Assembly (NCBI GenBank): GCA_951828515.1
Contig: OX639992.1
Coordinates: 4,194,217 to 4,258,216, forward strand
Length of the DNA stretch: 64,000 nt
Direction of reading: 5' to 3'
DNA from: an uncultured Poribacteria bacterium
Lineage (GTDB): Bacteria; Poribacteria; WGA-4E; WGA-3G
How positions within the stretch are numbered: position 1 is the stretch's first letter; every line of letters begins with the position of its first letter. Below, piece by piece: positions 18,795 through 28,609 of this stretch. A program made the position numbers and the translations under genes. A model generated the notes under the pieces. It had not been told where the DNA came from and searched no databases. It worked only from the letters and a program-made list of their open reading frames with translations.

Positions 18795-19277
18795 AACCAA
18801 CCTACGTTTATCAGGTTTCCGGCTTCGGTGCGGTTGCAGACTGCATCAACCAATTTACCGGAAGTCGGAAAGATGAAGATCCCTCCTAAAAAAATAGAAC
18901 TTAGGCACCATGCTCTTTTGAGCATCTGACTTTTACTTTCTGTCTCTGCCCGTGTTAGTTTTTAGAGGTTCGCAATCTAACAGATCAAATTTCGGTCAAT
19001 AGAAAACCACGAGCCACTGACTCCAAAGCCCCAGAGAGCCAACATCTGTGTAGAATTAAAAATTAATGCAACCTTTTCACCCTAAAATTGTATCTATAAT
19101 AGTGAGAGTTCCCTATTCGTTGACATAATGTAAATAAGCACAAAACCTATCCCTATAAATATATCAGCCCTTTTTGAAACGTTCGATTTTTTAGTAGCTA
19201 CTTGGGTTAATATACAACAACCGGAATTTAATCAGGAACCGGTAAATACAGACTTCACCATAAATTTGGAGGATAAA
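18795..19277. other. Gene-free spacer between permeases 1 and 2
   Basis: No credible gene is seen on either strand. The right half is AT-rich and contains an isolated TATAAT (19095-19100) and an isolated TTGACA (19120-19125), but neither has a partner at proper spacing. The ribosome-binding site GGAGG of permease 2 is at about 19268-19272. Confidence 0.5.
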
Positions 19278-20576
19278 ATGCGCATAGTTGAGGGGGTGTC
19301 CGTCGGAATTTCTGCGATTCGTGGTAACAAACTGCGTTCGTTATTGACGACGCTGGGTATTATCATCGGTGTTGCTTCAGTGTTAGCGATGATAGCGATC
19401 GGTGATGGTGCCAAGGAGATCGTCAGGCGAGACGCACAGAAGTTAGGAGGGGCTAACCAGTTCTTTGTGTTCCGAAGTTCGTATAAGCGTGTAAATAACC
19501 GCTGGGTGCGTATCCGCAGCAATGAATATCTGAAATATGAAGATGTGTTGGCAATTGAGGCGGAATGTCCATCTGTCAAGGCAGTCACACCGCAAGTCTG
19601 GAGGGGTGGGATACTCATCCAGGCTCGGAATGGCAATGAAATCCGGGCAGGCTGGAACGGTGTAGATGCCACCTACGAAACGGCAATGGACTGGAACGTT
19701 AAAGAGGGACGTTTTATTACGGACGAAGACGTTAAAAACGCATCAAAAGTCTGTGTGCTTGGAGATGAGGTAGCGACCGCCTTGTTCGGTGATAAATCCC
19801 CATTGGGGCAAGAAATTAAAATCGCACGACCCAGTGACTATTACAACCGATGGGGGCAAAAAGAGGGAAGGCGATACACGGAACGCTTCACAGTTGTTGG
19901 AACATTCGTGCCGCGAGGCACAAGTCTCCGGTTCGGTTTCAGTTTCGACAACTTTGTCTTTATTCCTCTATCAACTATGCAAGAACGCTTCACCGGCAAT
20001 GACCGGATTCCAAACATCACGGTCTATGCGCATACTGTCAAGGATGTTTCTAAGGCTGTTGAAGAGGTGAAAACTGTCATCCGAAAACGGCACAAAAATC
20101 AAGACAACTTCATCAGAATCTTTGAAATGCACGCCGGTATGGCGCAGTTGGAGAAAATTAGTAAAGTCATAAAAATTACCTTAGGAAGCATCGCAGGATT
20201 TTCGCTCCTCGTGGGGGGTATTGGGATTATGAACATGATGTTAGTTGCTGTAAGTGAACGCACGCGCGAAATCGGACTTCGAAAGGCGCTTGGAGCAAAA
20301 CGTCTGGATATTCTGCTGCAGTTTTTAATAGAGTCAATTATGATGTGCGGCGTGGGCGGCGCAATCGGCGTTGGGTTAGGCATTCTCGCCGGTGAAGGTA
20401 TGGCGATGCTCGCCGTCAAAATCGTTAAAATTGTTCCTGAATGGCCCGCCGTTATCTCCTTGCAGTGGATCTTGATCTCGGTTTCATTTTCTGCGATAAT
20501 CGGTATCTCTTTTGGATTATACCCCGCTGTAAAAGCCTCCTCGCTCTCTCCTATTGAAGCACTCCGCAAAGATTAA
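19278..20576 (+). CDS. MacB/FtsX-type ABC transporter permease, paralogue 2
   Basis: Same architecture and length as paralogue 1 and very similar along its whole length (for example LRSLLTTLGIIIGVASVLAMIAIGDGAKEIV and SERTREIGLRKALGAKRLDILLQFLIES). The ATG at 19278 follows TTGGAGGATAAA; a TTG at 19266 is part of the ribosome-binding site and is rejected as start. The periplasmic part differs most in the segment after ARPSDYYNRWG, which suggests diversification of the partner- or substrate-facing surface after duplication. No fused ATPase domain. Confidence 0.92.
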   Translation: MRIVEGVSVGISAIRGNKLRSLLTTLGIIIGVASVLAMIAIGDGAKEIVRRDAQKLGGANQFFVFRSSYKRVNNRWVRIRSNEYLKYEDVLAIEAECPSVKAVTPQVWRGGILIQARNGNEIRAGWNGVDATYETAMDWNVKEGRFITDEDVKNASKVCVLGDEVATALFGDKSPLGQEIKIARPSDYYNRWGQKEGRRYTERFTVVGTFVPRGTSLRFGFSFDNFVFIPLSTMQERFTGNDRIPNITVYAHTVKDVSKAVEEVKTVIRKRHKNQDNFIRIFEMHAGMAQLEKISKVIKITLGSIAGFSLLVGGIGIMNMMLVAVSERTREIGLRKALGAKRLDILLQFLIESIMMCGVGGAIGVGLGILAGEGMAMLAVKIVKIVPEWPAVISLQWILISVSFSAIIGISFGLYPAVKASSLSPIEALRKD

Positions 20577-20849
20577 AATACGGTTACCATATCGGGCACT
20601 CTTTGAGAACGCGCCTTTTGCATCATTATGTCCTCAATTTTATCTACTAATCCCAAAATCCATAACCAATAAACAATAAACCTATTTCGCTTAACTGCGT
20701 CTAATAAGGTAGTTGATTTGATACAATAAAGCACCCCGATTTGGAAATTGTCTTATAAAAAAATTGCTACGAAAAAAATCGAACTTTATTCCCCCTTTTT
20801 TTGTCTAACGTAGTAAGGATAGGAATACTTTATAATTTTGGAGGATAAA
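20577..20849. other. Gene-free spacer between permeases 2 and 3
   Basis: About 270 AT-rich bases with no recognisable gene, terminator or dispersed repeat. The last 18 bases before the ATG (TTTTGGAGGATAAA) match those in front of permease 2, so the duplication included the ribosome-binding site. Confidence 0.5.
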
Positions 20850-22154
20850 ATGCGCATAATTGAAGGGGTATCTGTTGGTATTTCCGCAATTCGTAGCAAT
20901 AAACTACGCTCTTTGTTGACGATGCTCGGCATTATTATCGGGGTTGCCTCGGTCCTTGCAATGATAGCCATCGGCGATGGAGCGAAGATGATTGTCCTGC
21001 AAGACGCGCAGAAACTCGGTGGCGTGAACCAATTCACGATGTACCGAAGTAGCCATAAGCGGGTAAACAATCGTTGGGTGCCGAATCGGAGCAACGAGTA
21101 TTTCGAGTATGAAGACGTATTGGCGATTGAGGCGGAATGTCCGTCTGTTGAGTTAGTCGTGCCGCGGATCCCGGAATGGCGCGGGGTGCTTGTTCAAGCC
21201 GCCGGCGGTGCAGAACACCGGACAGGTTATAACGGCGTAAATGCATCATTTTCGGAAGCAATGGATTGGAATATCCAGCAGGGACGCTTTATTACAAACG
21301 AAGATATTGATAATGAAGCGAAAGTTTGTGTACTGGGTTCTGAAGTGACCGCCGCCCTATTCGGGAATGCATCTCCTGTAGGAAAAGAGATTAAAATCGG
21401 CAAAGGTCCTGGGGGTCGTTTTGATCGGTATGGTAGGAAGGACCAAAAACGAATAACCGAACGTTTCGTTGTTATCGGTACAATGGAAACCCGAGGACGC
21501 AGCCTGAGATTTGGCTGGAACTTGGATGATATGATGTTCATTCCACTTACCACAGCGCAAGAGCGTTTCACGGGTAACGATAGGATTGTGATGCTTTCCG
21601 TTCACGCGAATACCGTTGAAGAGGTCCCACAAGCGATTGAAGAGGTGAAAACTGTCCTCCGAAAGACACATCACGGTCAAGACGATTTCTTCTCGATCTG
21701 GGATATGCGGGAAGGCATGGCACAACTCGATAAAATTAGCAAAGTCATAAAAATCGCCTTAGGAAGTATCGCAGGGTTTTCGCTCCTTGTGGGTGGGATT
21801 GGGATTATGAACATGATGCTCGTCGCTGTCACAGAACGCACCCGCGAGATCGGCTTACGAAAGGCGATCGGTGCGAAACGTATGGATATTCTGGTGCAGT
21901 TTTTGATAGAAGCCGTTGCAATGTGTAGTGTAGGCGGTGCCTTGGGTGTTGTATTGGGTTTGTTCGCTGGCGAAGGGATGGCAATGCTCGCCGTCAACAT
22001 CGTCAAGATCGTTCCCGAATGGCCCTCGGTTATCTCCACTGAGTGGATATTAATTTCAGTGTCATTTTCAGCAGTAATCGGTATATCTTTTGGGTTATAC
22101 CCAGCGATCAAAGCCTCTGCGCTTTCACCAATTGAAGCACTTAGGGCTGATTAG
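20850..22154 (+). CDS. MacB/FtsX-type ABC transporter permease, paralogue 3
   Basis: Closest to paralogue 2: MRIIEGVSVGISAIRSNKLRSLL start, GDGAKMIVLQDAQKLGGVNQFTMYRS, and LVGGIGIMNMMLVAVTERTREIGLRKAIGAKRMDI in the C-terminal membrane part. The stop is 12 bases before the start of paralogue 4, so these two are translated from one message. It has no ATPase domain. The N-terminal helix and the three C-terminal helices are clear. Confidence 0.92.
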   Translation: MRIIEGVSVGISAIRSNKLRSLLTMLGIIIGVASVLAMIAIGDGAKMIVLQDAQKLGGVNQFTMYRSSHKRVNNRWVPNRSNEYFEYEDVLAIEAECPSVELVVPRIPEWRGVLVQAAGGAEHRTGYNGVNASFSEAMDWNIQQGRFITNEDIDNEAKVCVLGSEVTAALFGNASPVGKEIKIGKGPGGRFDRYGRKDQKRITERFVVIGTMETRGRSLRFGWNLDDMMFIPLTTAQERFTGNDRIVMLSVHANTVEEVPQAIEEVKTVLRKTHHGQDDFFSIWDMREGMAQLDKISKVIKIALGSIAGFSLLVGGIGIMNMMLVAVTERTREIGLRKAIGAKRMDILVQFLIEAVAMCSVGGALGVVLGLFAGEGMAMLAVNIVKIVPEWPSVISTEWILISVSFSAVIGISFGLYPAIKASALSPIEALRAD

Positions 22155-22166
22155 GGGGCAATTCAC

Positions 22167-23486
22167 ATGAATTTAATGGAATGTATTATACTCGGTATAT
22201 CGAGCTTGCGGCGAAACCCACTTCGCTCAGCACTGACGATTTTAGGGATTATCGTCGGGGTAGGTTCTGTTGTCAGTATGGTATCCGTAGGCGATGGGTC
22301 GAGTGCCATGGTTTTACGTGAGATTGAACGGACTGGTGGTACAAAAATGATCGAAATCTATAAAGACGACTGGGACAAACAGTCGGGAACTTTGAGCCGC
22401 GCGGCTGGCTCGGCTGTGCGAGGGAAAAGTCGATGGCAAAGAAACCGAGCCGAGGATTTGGAAACCGAAGATGCGTTTGCAATTCTTGAGAGAGCCAGGG
22501 GGATCGTCAATGTCGTCGCCGAAGATGATATGCCCGGTTGGACCGTGAATTATAAAGGACGTACAAAAGAATCTCGTATCGTAGCTTCAACTGCCGGATA
22601 CGATCGTTCGCACAACTGGTACCCGTCAAGCGGTAGGTTTTTTTCACCCGAAGAGGTAGAGGCAGCCAGTAGTGTCGCTGTTATCGGTTCCAAGATCGCC
22701 GAAGAGGTCTTTCTCGACGAAGATCCCGTTGGAAAAGAGATTAAAGCCTCGCGTCAATCCTCCCGATGGAGAGGTAGAAGCGGACTTTATGAGGTACGCC
22801 TGAAGGTCATCGGGGTCATGGAAGAAAAAGGCGATGCCATGGACACCTCTGGCTGGGATGATCGATTCGTTATCCCGATAACAACGTTACAACAGCGTTT
22901 TAAAGGACGCGATGATGTTGAGCGCCTTCGCGTAGAAGCGGTAGACGTGGATACGATTCCGATTGCTATAGCTGACGCGAAACGAATCTTGGGAAGACAA
23001 CATAACAACACAGGTGAAGAATATAACTATTGGACAGCTACAGAGGAGTTGGCAACTGCCAAAAAAGTAGGTTTAGTGATGAAAGCCTTGATGGGCGGTA
23101 TCGCCAGCATCGCGCTTATGGTGGCAGGTATCGGTGTGATGAACATCATGCTTGTCTCTGTAACCGACAGGACGAAGGAAATCGGACTCCGTAAAGCACT
23201 CGGCGCAACCCGTAACGATATTCTGGCACAGTTTCTGGTTGAAGCATCCGTGCTGACCCTTGGCGGTGGTATTATCGGCGCAATTGCAGGTGTATTCATG
23301 GGGCAGGGAACAGCCGCTCTTATTTCCAGGTTCGTCTGGGAGGGAAGCAATTGGCCCTCAGTGATTTCATTCGGAACGATGATTATTGCCTTGCTCGTTT
23401 CTGTGGCTATTGGTGTTTTCTTCGGGCTTTATCCGGCTAACAAAGCTGCCAAACTAACACCCGTTGAAGCACTCCGTTCCGATTAG
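22167..23486 (+). CDS. MacB/FtsX-type ABC transporter permease, paralogue 4 (divergent)
   Basis: Same fold but clearly more distant from the other three: MNLMECIILGISSLRRNPLRSALTILGIIVGVGSVVSMVSVGDGSS at the N-terminus, and GVMNIMLVSVTDRTKEIGLRKALGATRNDILAQFLVEASVLTLGGG in the C-terminal membrane part. AGGGGG precedes the ATG. It is the gene next to the adaptor and may be the one that pairs with it directly, with 1-3 forming alternative partners. That pairing is inference. Confidence 0.92.
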   Translation: MNLMECIILGISSLRRNPLRSALTILGIIVGVGSVVSMVSVGDGSSAMVLREIERTGGTKMIEIYKDDWDKQSGTLSRAAGSAVRGKSRWQRNRAEDLETEDAFAILERARGIVNVVAEDDMPGWTVNYKGRTKESRIVASTAGYDRSHNWYPSSGRFFSPEEVEAASSVAVIGSKIAEEVFLDEDPVGKEIKASRQSSRWRGRSGLYEVRLKVIGVMEEKGDAMDTSGWDDRFVIPITTLQQRFKGRDDVERLRVEAVDVDTIPIAIADAKRILGRQHNNTGEEYNYWTATEELATAKKVGLVMKALMGGIASIALMVAGIGVMNIMLVSVTDRTKEIGLRKALGATRNDILAQFLVEASVLTLGGGIIGAIAGVFMGQGTAALISRFVWEGSNWPSVISFGTMIIALLVSVAIGVFFGLYPANKAAKLTPVEALRSD

Positions 23487-23497
23487 TCTATTTGACG

Positions 23498-23640
23498 ATG
23501 GTTCTCGGTTCGCAGACTTCGTCTGCTTTCGGTTATCAGTTATCGGTTACAAGAGAGTGTTGATAAACGATGCTCTCTTAACCGACAATCGAAAGGTTTT
23601 TCGTAGAAAAACCGCATCGACAACCGACAACTACTACAGG
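23498..23640. repeat. Dispersed repeat between permease 4 and the adaptor gene
   Basis: ATGGTTCTCGGTTCGCAG… TATCAGTTATCGGTTACAAGAGAG-loop-CTCTCTTAACCGACAATCG. The stem is AAGAGAG/CTCTCTT here, against AAGAGG/CCTCTT in other copies, so a paired change has kept the hairpin. Confidence 0.8.
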
Positions 23641-23651
23641 AGGGATAACCC

Positions 23652-25538
23652 TTGAAGAAAGTAATTATTGCTGCCGCCGTTGTTTTGGTTCTCGTCGTTG
23701 CAATCGGTTGGGTCGTCTTGGGGCGTGGGAAAAATGGGCAAGATCCAGCCTTCGCGCAGAAAATCGAGGTCGTTGAACGTGGCGATTTCCAAATGCGTAT
23801 TAGTGCAACCGGCAACCTGGAACCGCTCATTGATGTAGAGATAAAATCCAACGTCGAAGGCGAAATCGTTAGACTCCACGTTCAAAATAGCGATAGGGTT
23901 GAGAAAGACCAGATATTGCTGGAACTTGATCCGGAACTCTATGAAGAGGGAAGAAAACAAGCGGAAGCAGATGTCGCGGCTGCCAAAGCACAAGTCCGGC
24001 AAGCAGAACTAAACATTGAACTTAAAAATGAACGGCTTGACAGCCAACTCACACAGGCTGACGCGGATTTGAAAATCACTGAAGCGAACTTTGAGACCAC
24101 CAAAGCCACAACTATTACACAAATCAGCCAAGCGGAAACAGATGTCCTGACCACTAAGAACTCGCTTGCTCAGGATAGAATTGCCTTGGATCAAGCCAAC
24201 ATCGCCCTCGCACAAGCAAAAATTACGTTATCTGAAAATGAAGCATCGCTCAGATCTGCAAAGGTCTCCTTGGATAACGCCGAATCAGAACTCGATCGCA
24301 ACACGAAGCTCTTTGAAAAAGGGTTGGTTTCCCAAAAAGCATTGGAAGATACCCAGACGCAGCACGCTAATGCAGAAGTACAACACGAAAATGCCACAAC
24401 ACGGGTGGAATCACAGAAACAAGCGATCAACTCGCAAGAGCGAACGATACAAACACGCGAGACTGCTGTCGTAACACGTGAGGCGATATTGGCACAGGAG
24501 GAACGGAACCTTCAAAATCTCAAAAACATGCGACAGGAAGCAGAGGAGGAAGCACAACTCCGCGTCGAGAATTCCAGAACTCGATTACAAGAATTGGTGG
24601 GGACTTTCGACAATGAAAAATTGTTGACGCAACAATCCAGAGTGAGTGCTGAAGCAAATAAACTTCGGAGGGAAAGTAGCCTAAAAAATGAAGCAGAACG
24701 GCTCGATTGGACTACAATTCGGGCACCGATGGCGGGGATTGTTACCCTCCTCGAATTGGAAGAGGGTGAAATCGTGACTTCTGGACGCTCCGCATTCTCG
24801 CAAAGCCCACCCATCATGACGATCGTTGATCCTTCCAAAATGGTCGTCAAAACCTTCATCAACGAGGTTGATATGGAACGCCTTCGTCTCAACCAGCGCG
24901 CAGAAATCAAGGTAGATGCCTACCAAACAAACACGTATGACGGAACAGTCTATGAGATTTCACCGAGCGGACAGGAACAGGATAATATCATCTCATTCGA
25001 GGTAATGGTAGAAGTCAATGGTTCTCCAGAGGAACTTCGTCCCGGCATGAGCGCAGATGTTGACATCATTACCTATGAAGAAAAGGGTGTTCTGCTGCTA
25101 CCGATTGATGCGCTTATAAACGAACCTTCAGCGACCGTCACCGCGCAAGTCGATAATACCAAACCCTATAAGGTCAATCAGCCGATTGAAGTCCAGACCG
25201 TCAGTGAGAAAATTTTCAGGGGGACTGTGGCAAATGTTGGTTCCAACGATGTCACCATTAGTCTTGATAGTTCGCAACGCGGTATTCGTCCGGGCCCAAC
25301 AACGCTATCTCTTTTGGTAAAAGGTAAAAAGCAAGCAGACGGTATACGCGCCACGATTAATGTGTCGAAGGGAAAAGCTGTTATGCTTGATGACGGTAGC
25401 AGCAAAGGCAAACGCACGGAGGTTGAAACCGGCATGCAGAACGAAACACACGTGATTGTCAAAAGCGGTCTCAAGGCAAGTGATCGCGTTATTCTGCAGC
25501 AACGGAAACCGCCACAGGGTGGTGGATTTGGTAGATAG
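23652..25538 (+). CDS. MacA/HlyD-type periplasmic adaptor subunit
   Basis: Starts with TTG after AGGAGG. Residues about 4-24 form a membrane anchor (VIIAAAVVLVLVVAIGWVVLG). A first half-lipoyl segment (NLEPLIDVEIKSNVEGEIVRLHVQNSDRVEKDQILLELD) is followed by an unusually long alpha-hairpin coiled coil (about 95-340, rich in Ala, Gln and Glu), the second lipoyl half (IRAPMAGIVTLLELEEGEIV), then beta-barrel and membrane-proximal domains (PSKMVVKTFINEVDMERLRLNQRAEI). At 628 residues it is far longer than MacA (about 370), because of the hairpin and about 130 extra C-terminal residues. In MacAB-type systems the adaptor links the inner-membrane permease to an outer-membrane channel. No TolC-like gene is in the window. 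Confidence 0.9.
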   Translation: MKKVIIAAAVVLVLVVAIGWVVLGRGKNGQDPAFAQKIEVVERGDFQMRISATGNLEPLIDVEIKSNVEGEIVRLHVQNSDRVEKDQILLELDPELYEEGRKQAEADVAAAKAQVRQAELNIELKNERLDSQLTQADADLKITEANFETTKATTITQISQAETDVLTTKNSLAQDRIALDQANIALAQAKITLSENEASLRSAKVSLDNAESELDRNTKLFEKGLVSQKALEDTQTQHANAEVQHENATTRVESQKQAINSQERTIQTRETAVVTREAILAQEERNLQNLKNMRQEAEEEAQLRVENSRTRLQELVGTFDNEKLLTQQSRVSAEANKLRRESSLKNEAERLDWTTIRAPMAGIVTLLELEEGEIVTSGRSAFSQSPPIMTIVDPSKMVVKTFINEVDMERLRLNQRAEIKVDAYQTNTYDGTVYEISPSGQEQDNIISFEVMVEVNGSPEELRPGMSADVDIITYEEKGVLLLPIDALINEPSATVTAQVDNTKPYKVNQPIEVQTVSEKIFRGTVANVGSNDVTISLDSSQRGIRPGPTTLSLLVKGKKQADGIRATINVSKGKAVMLDDGSSKGKRTEVETGMQNETHVIVKSGLKASDRVILQQRKPPQGGGFGR

Positions 25539-25552
25539 AGAACAGTATCTGT

Positions 25553-25576
25553 TGCCTCGATCTTCGGATCGAGGCA
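25553..25576. terminator. Perfect UUCG hairpin between convergent genes
   Basis: TGCCTCGATC-TTCG-GATCGAGGCA, a ten-base-pair stem with a stable TTCG loop, midway between the adaptor stop and the stop of the opposite gene. No run of T follows, so it may be a processing or transcript-end hairpin used from both sides. Confidence 0.6.
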
Positions 25577-25580
25577 CATA

Positions 25581-26381
25581 CTATAGTTGAATCACCTGTC
25601 CATCATAGGCGAGATAAGCATTGTCTGGGAGTTCGATGTCCATCTCTTCACACTGTTCCGGGAAATACCGATGATCCAGTCGGTGCATAATGTGCGTAAA
25701 ATAGGTCTCTCTTGGTTTCAGAGCAGCACTAATTTCCAAAGCTTCACCAACCGAAAGATGCGTTGGATGTCTCGGATTAAAACTCAGCGCATCAATCACC
25801 AACACCTCAATCCCATTCAGTAGATCTTGTGACGCTTTCGGTAATCGTTTCACATCTGGCAGATACCCGAAGTCGTCGATCCGATAGCCGTAGGTGTCAA
25901 CGTTGCCATGTTCAACTGGAATCGGTGTAATATCAAAACCGAACAGTTCAAACTTCTGATCCCGATCAACGACATTTGGAAGTAGATGGCCGACCCCGCC
26001 ACCTTGGAATGTCTCTTTTGTGAACATGTAATCAAAGTTACGTTGCAAGATGTCAATCGTTTGTTCGGGACCGTAAATCGGCATATCCATCTGCTGTTTT
26101 CGGCACGGCATCACGATATCGTTCGTTCCACTGACATGGTCGGCATGCGAGTGTGTGAAGATAACGGCATCTATCCTCTCAATCCGATTCCGGACGATCT
26201 GATCCATGAAATTAGGTCCGAGGTCGAATTGGAGGTGTTTCCCATCTTTTTCAACATGGGCAGATGAACGGGTCCTGTAGTTTTTTGAATTAACATCCCG
26301 TGCGTCTTCGCAGGTTTCGCAGTCACACTTATACTCAGGGACACCTGTTGAGGTACCGGAGCCTAAAATCGTAATTTTCAT
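25581..26381 (-). CDS. PhnP-like metallo-beta-lactamase-fold phosphodiesterase
   Basis: Begins MKITILGSGTSTGVP, followed by CDCETCEDA (the Cys cluster that binds structural zinc in PhnP), the metal motif HSHADHVSG, a later PVEHGN segment, and THIMHRLDHRYFPEQ near the end. PhnP hydrolyses 5-phosphoribosyl 1,2-cyclic phosphate in phosphonate degradation; other members act on different cyclic phosphodiesters. No phn genes are nearby, so the substrate is open. The ATG at 26381 is chosen; an upstream frame extension to 26420 has no family match. Confidence 0.85.
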   Translation of the reverse strand: MKITILGSGTSTGVPEYKCDCETCEDARDVNSKNYRTRSSAHVEKDGKHLQFDLGPNFMDQIVRNRIERIDAVIFTHSHADHVSGTNDIVMPCRKQQMDMPIYGPEQTIDILQRNFDYMFTKETFQGGGVGHLLPNVVDRDQKFELFGFDITPIPVEHGNVDTYGYRIDDFGYLPDVKRLPKASQDLLNGIEVLVIDALSFNPRHPTHLSVGEALEISAALKPRETYFTHIMHRLDHRYFPEQCEEMDIELPDNAYLAYDGQVIQL

Positions 26382-26460
26382 TTTTTTAGCTATTACCAAA
26401 ATCACGGGCAGAAAGCCCAATACATCGCTGGCGAGGATACAACCCTCACCAAATTAAAAA

Positions 26461-27222
26461 ATGACTAAACTTACACTCCAAGAATGTCTTACACTGGCTG
26501 ATGTCCTCGGTGACACCCCAACGACAGTCATTTCCACATCCCGCTTGAAACAGGGGATGTGCGATGCCTACGTCGCTGGGTCGCTACCCGATGTCGATGC
26601 CGCTATCGTTTTTGATGCATACTGCTCGGACGAACCTGCAGGTTTCGGTACCGATGCCGAGGCACTGTGGCAACTTTTGAAGGAGACCGACGGATGGAGT
26701 TGTATCAACGTTGATAACGCCTGTGCCGAATCTCTCGGAGCACTTATTGAAGCCGATAGGGGCACATCCATCCGTTATTACGGTGATGTCTGTCACGCCC
26801 TCTTAGAGCCTGTCCATCCCTATTCAAACGAGGCAGTTCGGCTTTTGACATTGGATGATACAACACGTCTGGCGATGGCTCCTGCGGAAGTCCAAGGAAA
26901 TGGTTACAAAACACACGAAGCAATGCTAACAGACGGTATCGCCGCCGGAGCCGTTGTAGATGGCAACATTGTCGCTATCGCACATACTTATGCGGAGACC
27001 GACCTACATGCCGACATCGGTGTTTCGACAGTCGAGCGGTGGCGTAAAAAAGGAATTGCTACTGCCTCTGCATCCCTCGTCGCACAAGAAATTCAGGCAA
27101 AAGGTAAAGTGCCTGCTTGGAGCTGCGGCGAAGACAATTTGGCTTCTCTTCGCGTGGCACAAAAACTGGGTTTCACCGAAGTCGGACGGCGCACCTACCT
27201 CATCCCTATTTCGTCAAAATAG
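26461..27222 (+). CDS. GNAT family N-acetyltransferase
   Basis: The C-terminal half is a GNAT domain: GIAAGAVVDGNIVAIAHTY, then VERWRKKGIATASASLVAQEI with the R/Q-x-x-G-x-G/A acetyl-CoA loop (RKKGIA), and NLASLRVAQKLGFTEVGRRTYLI, the closing motif. The N-terminal 120 residues are a less conserved domain as in the GNAT_acetyltr_2-like group. The substrate cannot be predicted. The spacer to the divergent PhnP-like gene is 79 bases. Confidence 0.82.
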   Translation: MTKLTLQECLTLADVLGDTPTTVISTSRLKQGMCDAYVAGSLPDVDAAIVFDAYCSDEPAGFGTDAEALWQLLKETDGWSCINVDNACAESLGALIEADRGTSIRYYGDVCHALLEPVHPYSNEAVRLLTLDDTTRLAMAPAEVQGNGYKTHEAMLTDGIAAGAVVDGNIVAIAHTYAETDLHADIGVSTVERWRKKGIATASASLVAQEIQAKGKVPAWSCGEDNLASLRVAQKLGFTEVGRRTYLIPISSK

Positions 27223-27229
27223 GGATTCC

Positions 27230-28489
27230 TTAGCCGAGGGCATTGTCCACTTTATTGATAGCGGCTGCCATCAATCGCGCGTGCTCCTCTTGCATATTCA
27301 CGTTAAACCCAAATCGCAATGCCCGACCGAGGATAGATAAAGTCTGTGGACACATATCCCGCGAGTACTCAACATCGCCTTTGTAGCGAGGATCTTTCCA
27401 CGGATACCCAGAGGCATCTGGCGAATGCTTGAAGAGGATGGAATCCCAATAGGTATAGATATGTCTGTCAGGGAACCCTTCATTGTAAGCGGTGCCTGCT
27501 CTCAATCCCTCTGCGCTGAGGGCATCGGAGTACTTTTTGGCAAGTTCCACATCACGCACGATAATCGCGGCACTAATACCGCACTCACCGGTCGGGTCAT
27601 CCACGTGTTGTCGGATATAGCCTTTCGGTTCTTCAGCGAGTTCCGCGGTGAACGCTTTTTTCAGTCGGCGTGTATGTCCCAAGATGTCCTCTAACTTTGA
27701 GAGTTGCACCCGTGCGATCGCACCCAAAATTTCACTCGTTCGGTAGCACTGCCGGGAAAAAGGTTTGTTTTGCCACTCAGCATCACTCATCCACATCGGT
27801 AAGCCGGGTTCCGCTGCGAATGCTGCGCGTTCATAGACATCGTAGTCATCGCTAAAGACAAGTCCGCCTTCGCCACAGGAGATTACCTTGTAGTAGTTGA
27901 GACTCCACGCGCCTGCATCTCCCCACGTTCCAGCATATTTCCCCTTATACTGTCCACCGACACATTGACAGCAGTCCTCAACAACCAGGAGATTGTGCTT
28001 CTTCGCGAGTTCGACTATCGCCTCAAGCCGACACGGTACGCCTTGCATGTGTACTGGTAAGATGGCTTTCGTATGTGGTGTAATTTTCCGTTCTACATCA
28101 GCGATATCTAAGCCGAGCGAATCGTCGATTTCCGCTATCACTGGAATTGCCCCTACGCCAACGATAGCAGCGGCAGTTGCGATAAAGGTGTAGCCCGGAA
28201 CGATCACCTCATCTCCCGGTCCGATACCGACCCCGGTCAGGGCACAAATAATCGCGGAGGTACCGGAGTTCACCATCAAGGCGTGTTTTGCCCCGAGGTA
28301 TCCTGCTGCCTCTTGCTCAAAACTGGCTACATTTGAATCCTCAACGAACCGAAAAAGTTTCCCACTGCGCAAGACCTCAGTTACAGCATTGATCTCACGC
28401 TCATCTATCACACTGGGCCCGTGCATTCCGCCGGGGATAGCGTCTGCGATAACGGGTGCTCCGCCATCTATTGCTAAACGTGCTGGCAT
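27230..28489 (-). CDS. DegT/DnrJ/EryC1/StrS family PLP-dependent aminotransferase
   Basis: Family blocks are clear: MVNSGTSAIICALTGVGIGPGDEVIVPGYTFIATAAAI, LPVHMQGVPC, VVEDCCQCVGGQYKGKYAGTWGDAGAWSLNYYKVISCGEGG. The Lys in NYYKVISCGEGG is the expected PLP-binding residue. Such enzymes transaminate keto-sugars in surface polysaccharide or antibiotic sugar synthesis, though environmental relatives are often of unknown role. The ATG follows GGAGGAGCAAAA. The two genes converge, with only 7 bases between the GNAT stop and this stop. No other nucleotide-sugar genes are next to it. Confidence 0.88.
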   Translation of the reverse strand: MPARLAIDGGAPVIADAIPGGMHGPSVIDEREINAVTEVLRSGKLFRFVEDSNVASFEQEAAGYLGAKHALMVNSGTSAIICALTGVGIGPGDEVIVPGYTFIATAAAIVGVGAIPVIAEIDDSLGLDIADVERKITPHTKAILPVHMQGVPCRLEAIVELAKKHNLLVVEDCCQCVGGQYKGKYAGTWGDAGAWSLNYYKVISCGEGGLVFSDDYDVYERAAFAAEPGLPMWMSDAEWQNKPFSRQCYRTSEILGAIARVQLSKLEDILGHTRRLKKAFTAELAEEPKGYIRQHVDDPTGECGISAAIIVRDVELAKKYSDALSAEGLRAGTAYNEGFPDRHIYTYWDSILFKHSPDASGYPWKDPRYKGDVEYSRDMCPQTLSILGRALRFGFNVNMQEEHARLMAAAINKVDNALG

Positions 28490-28609
28490 TTTTGCTCCTC
28501 CACAAATCTTAGGACGTAGTTTGCAACCTCACCAAGAAAAATGCGAAATATGGTGATACTTTATCAGATACATCCGTTTTTGTCAACCGCGTTTCTCTTA
28601 CAGTTTGTT

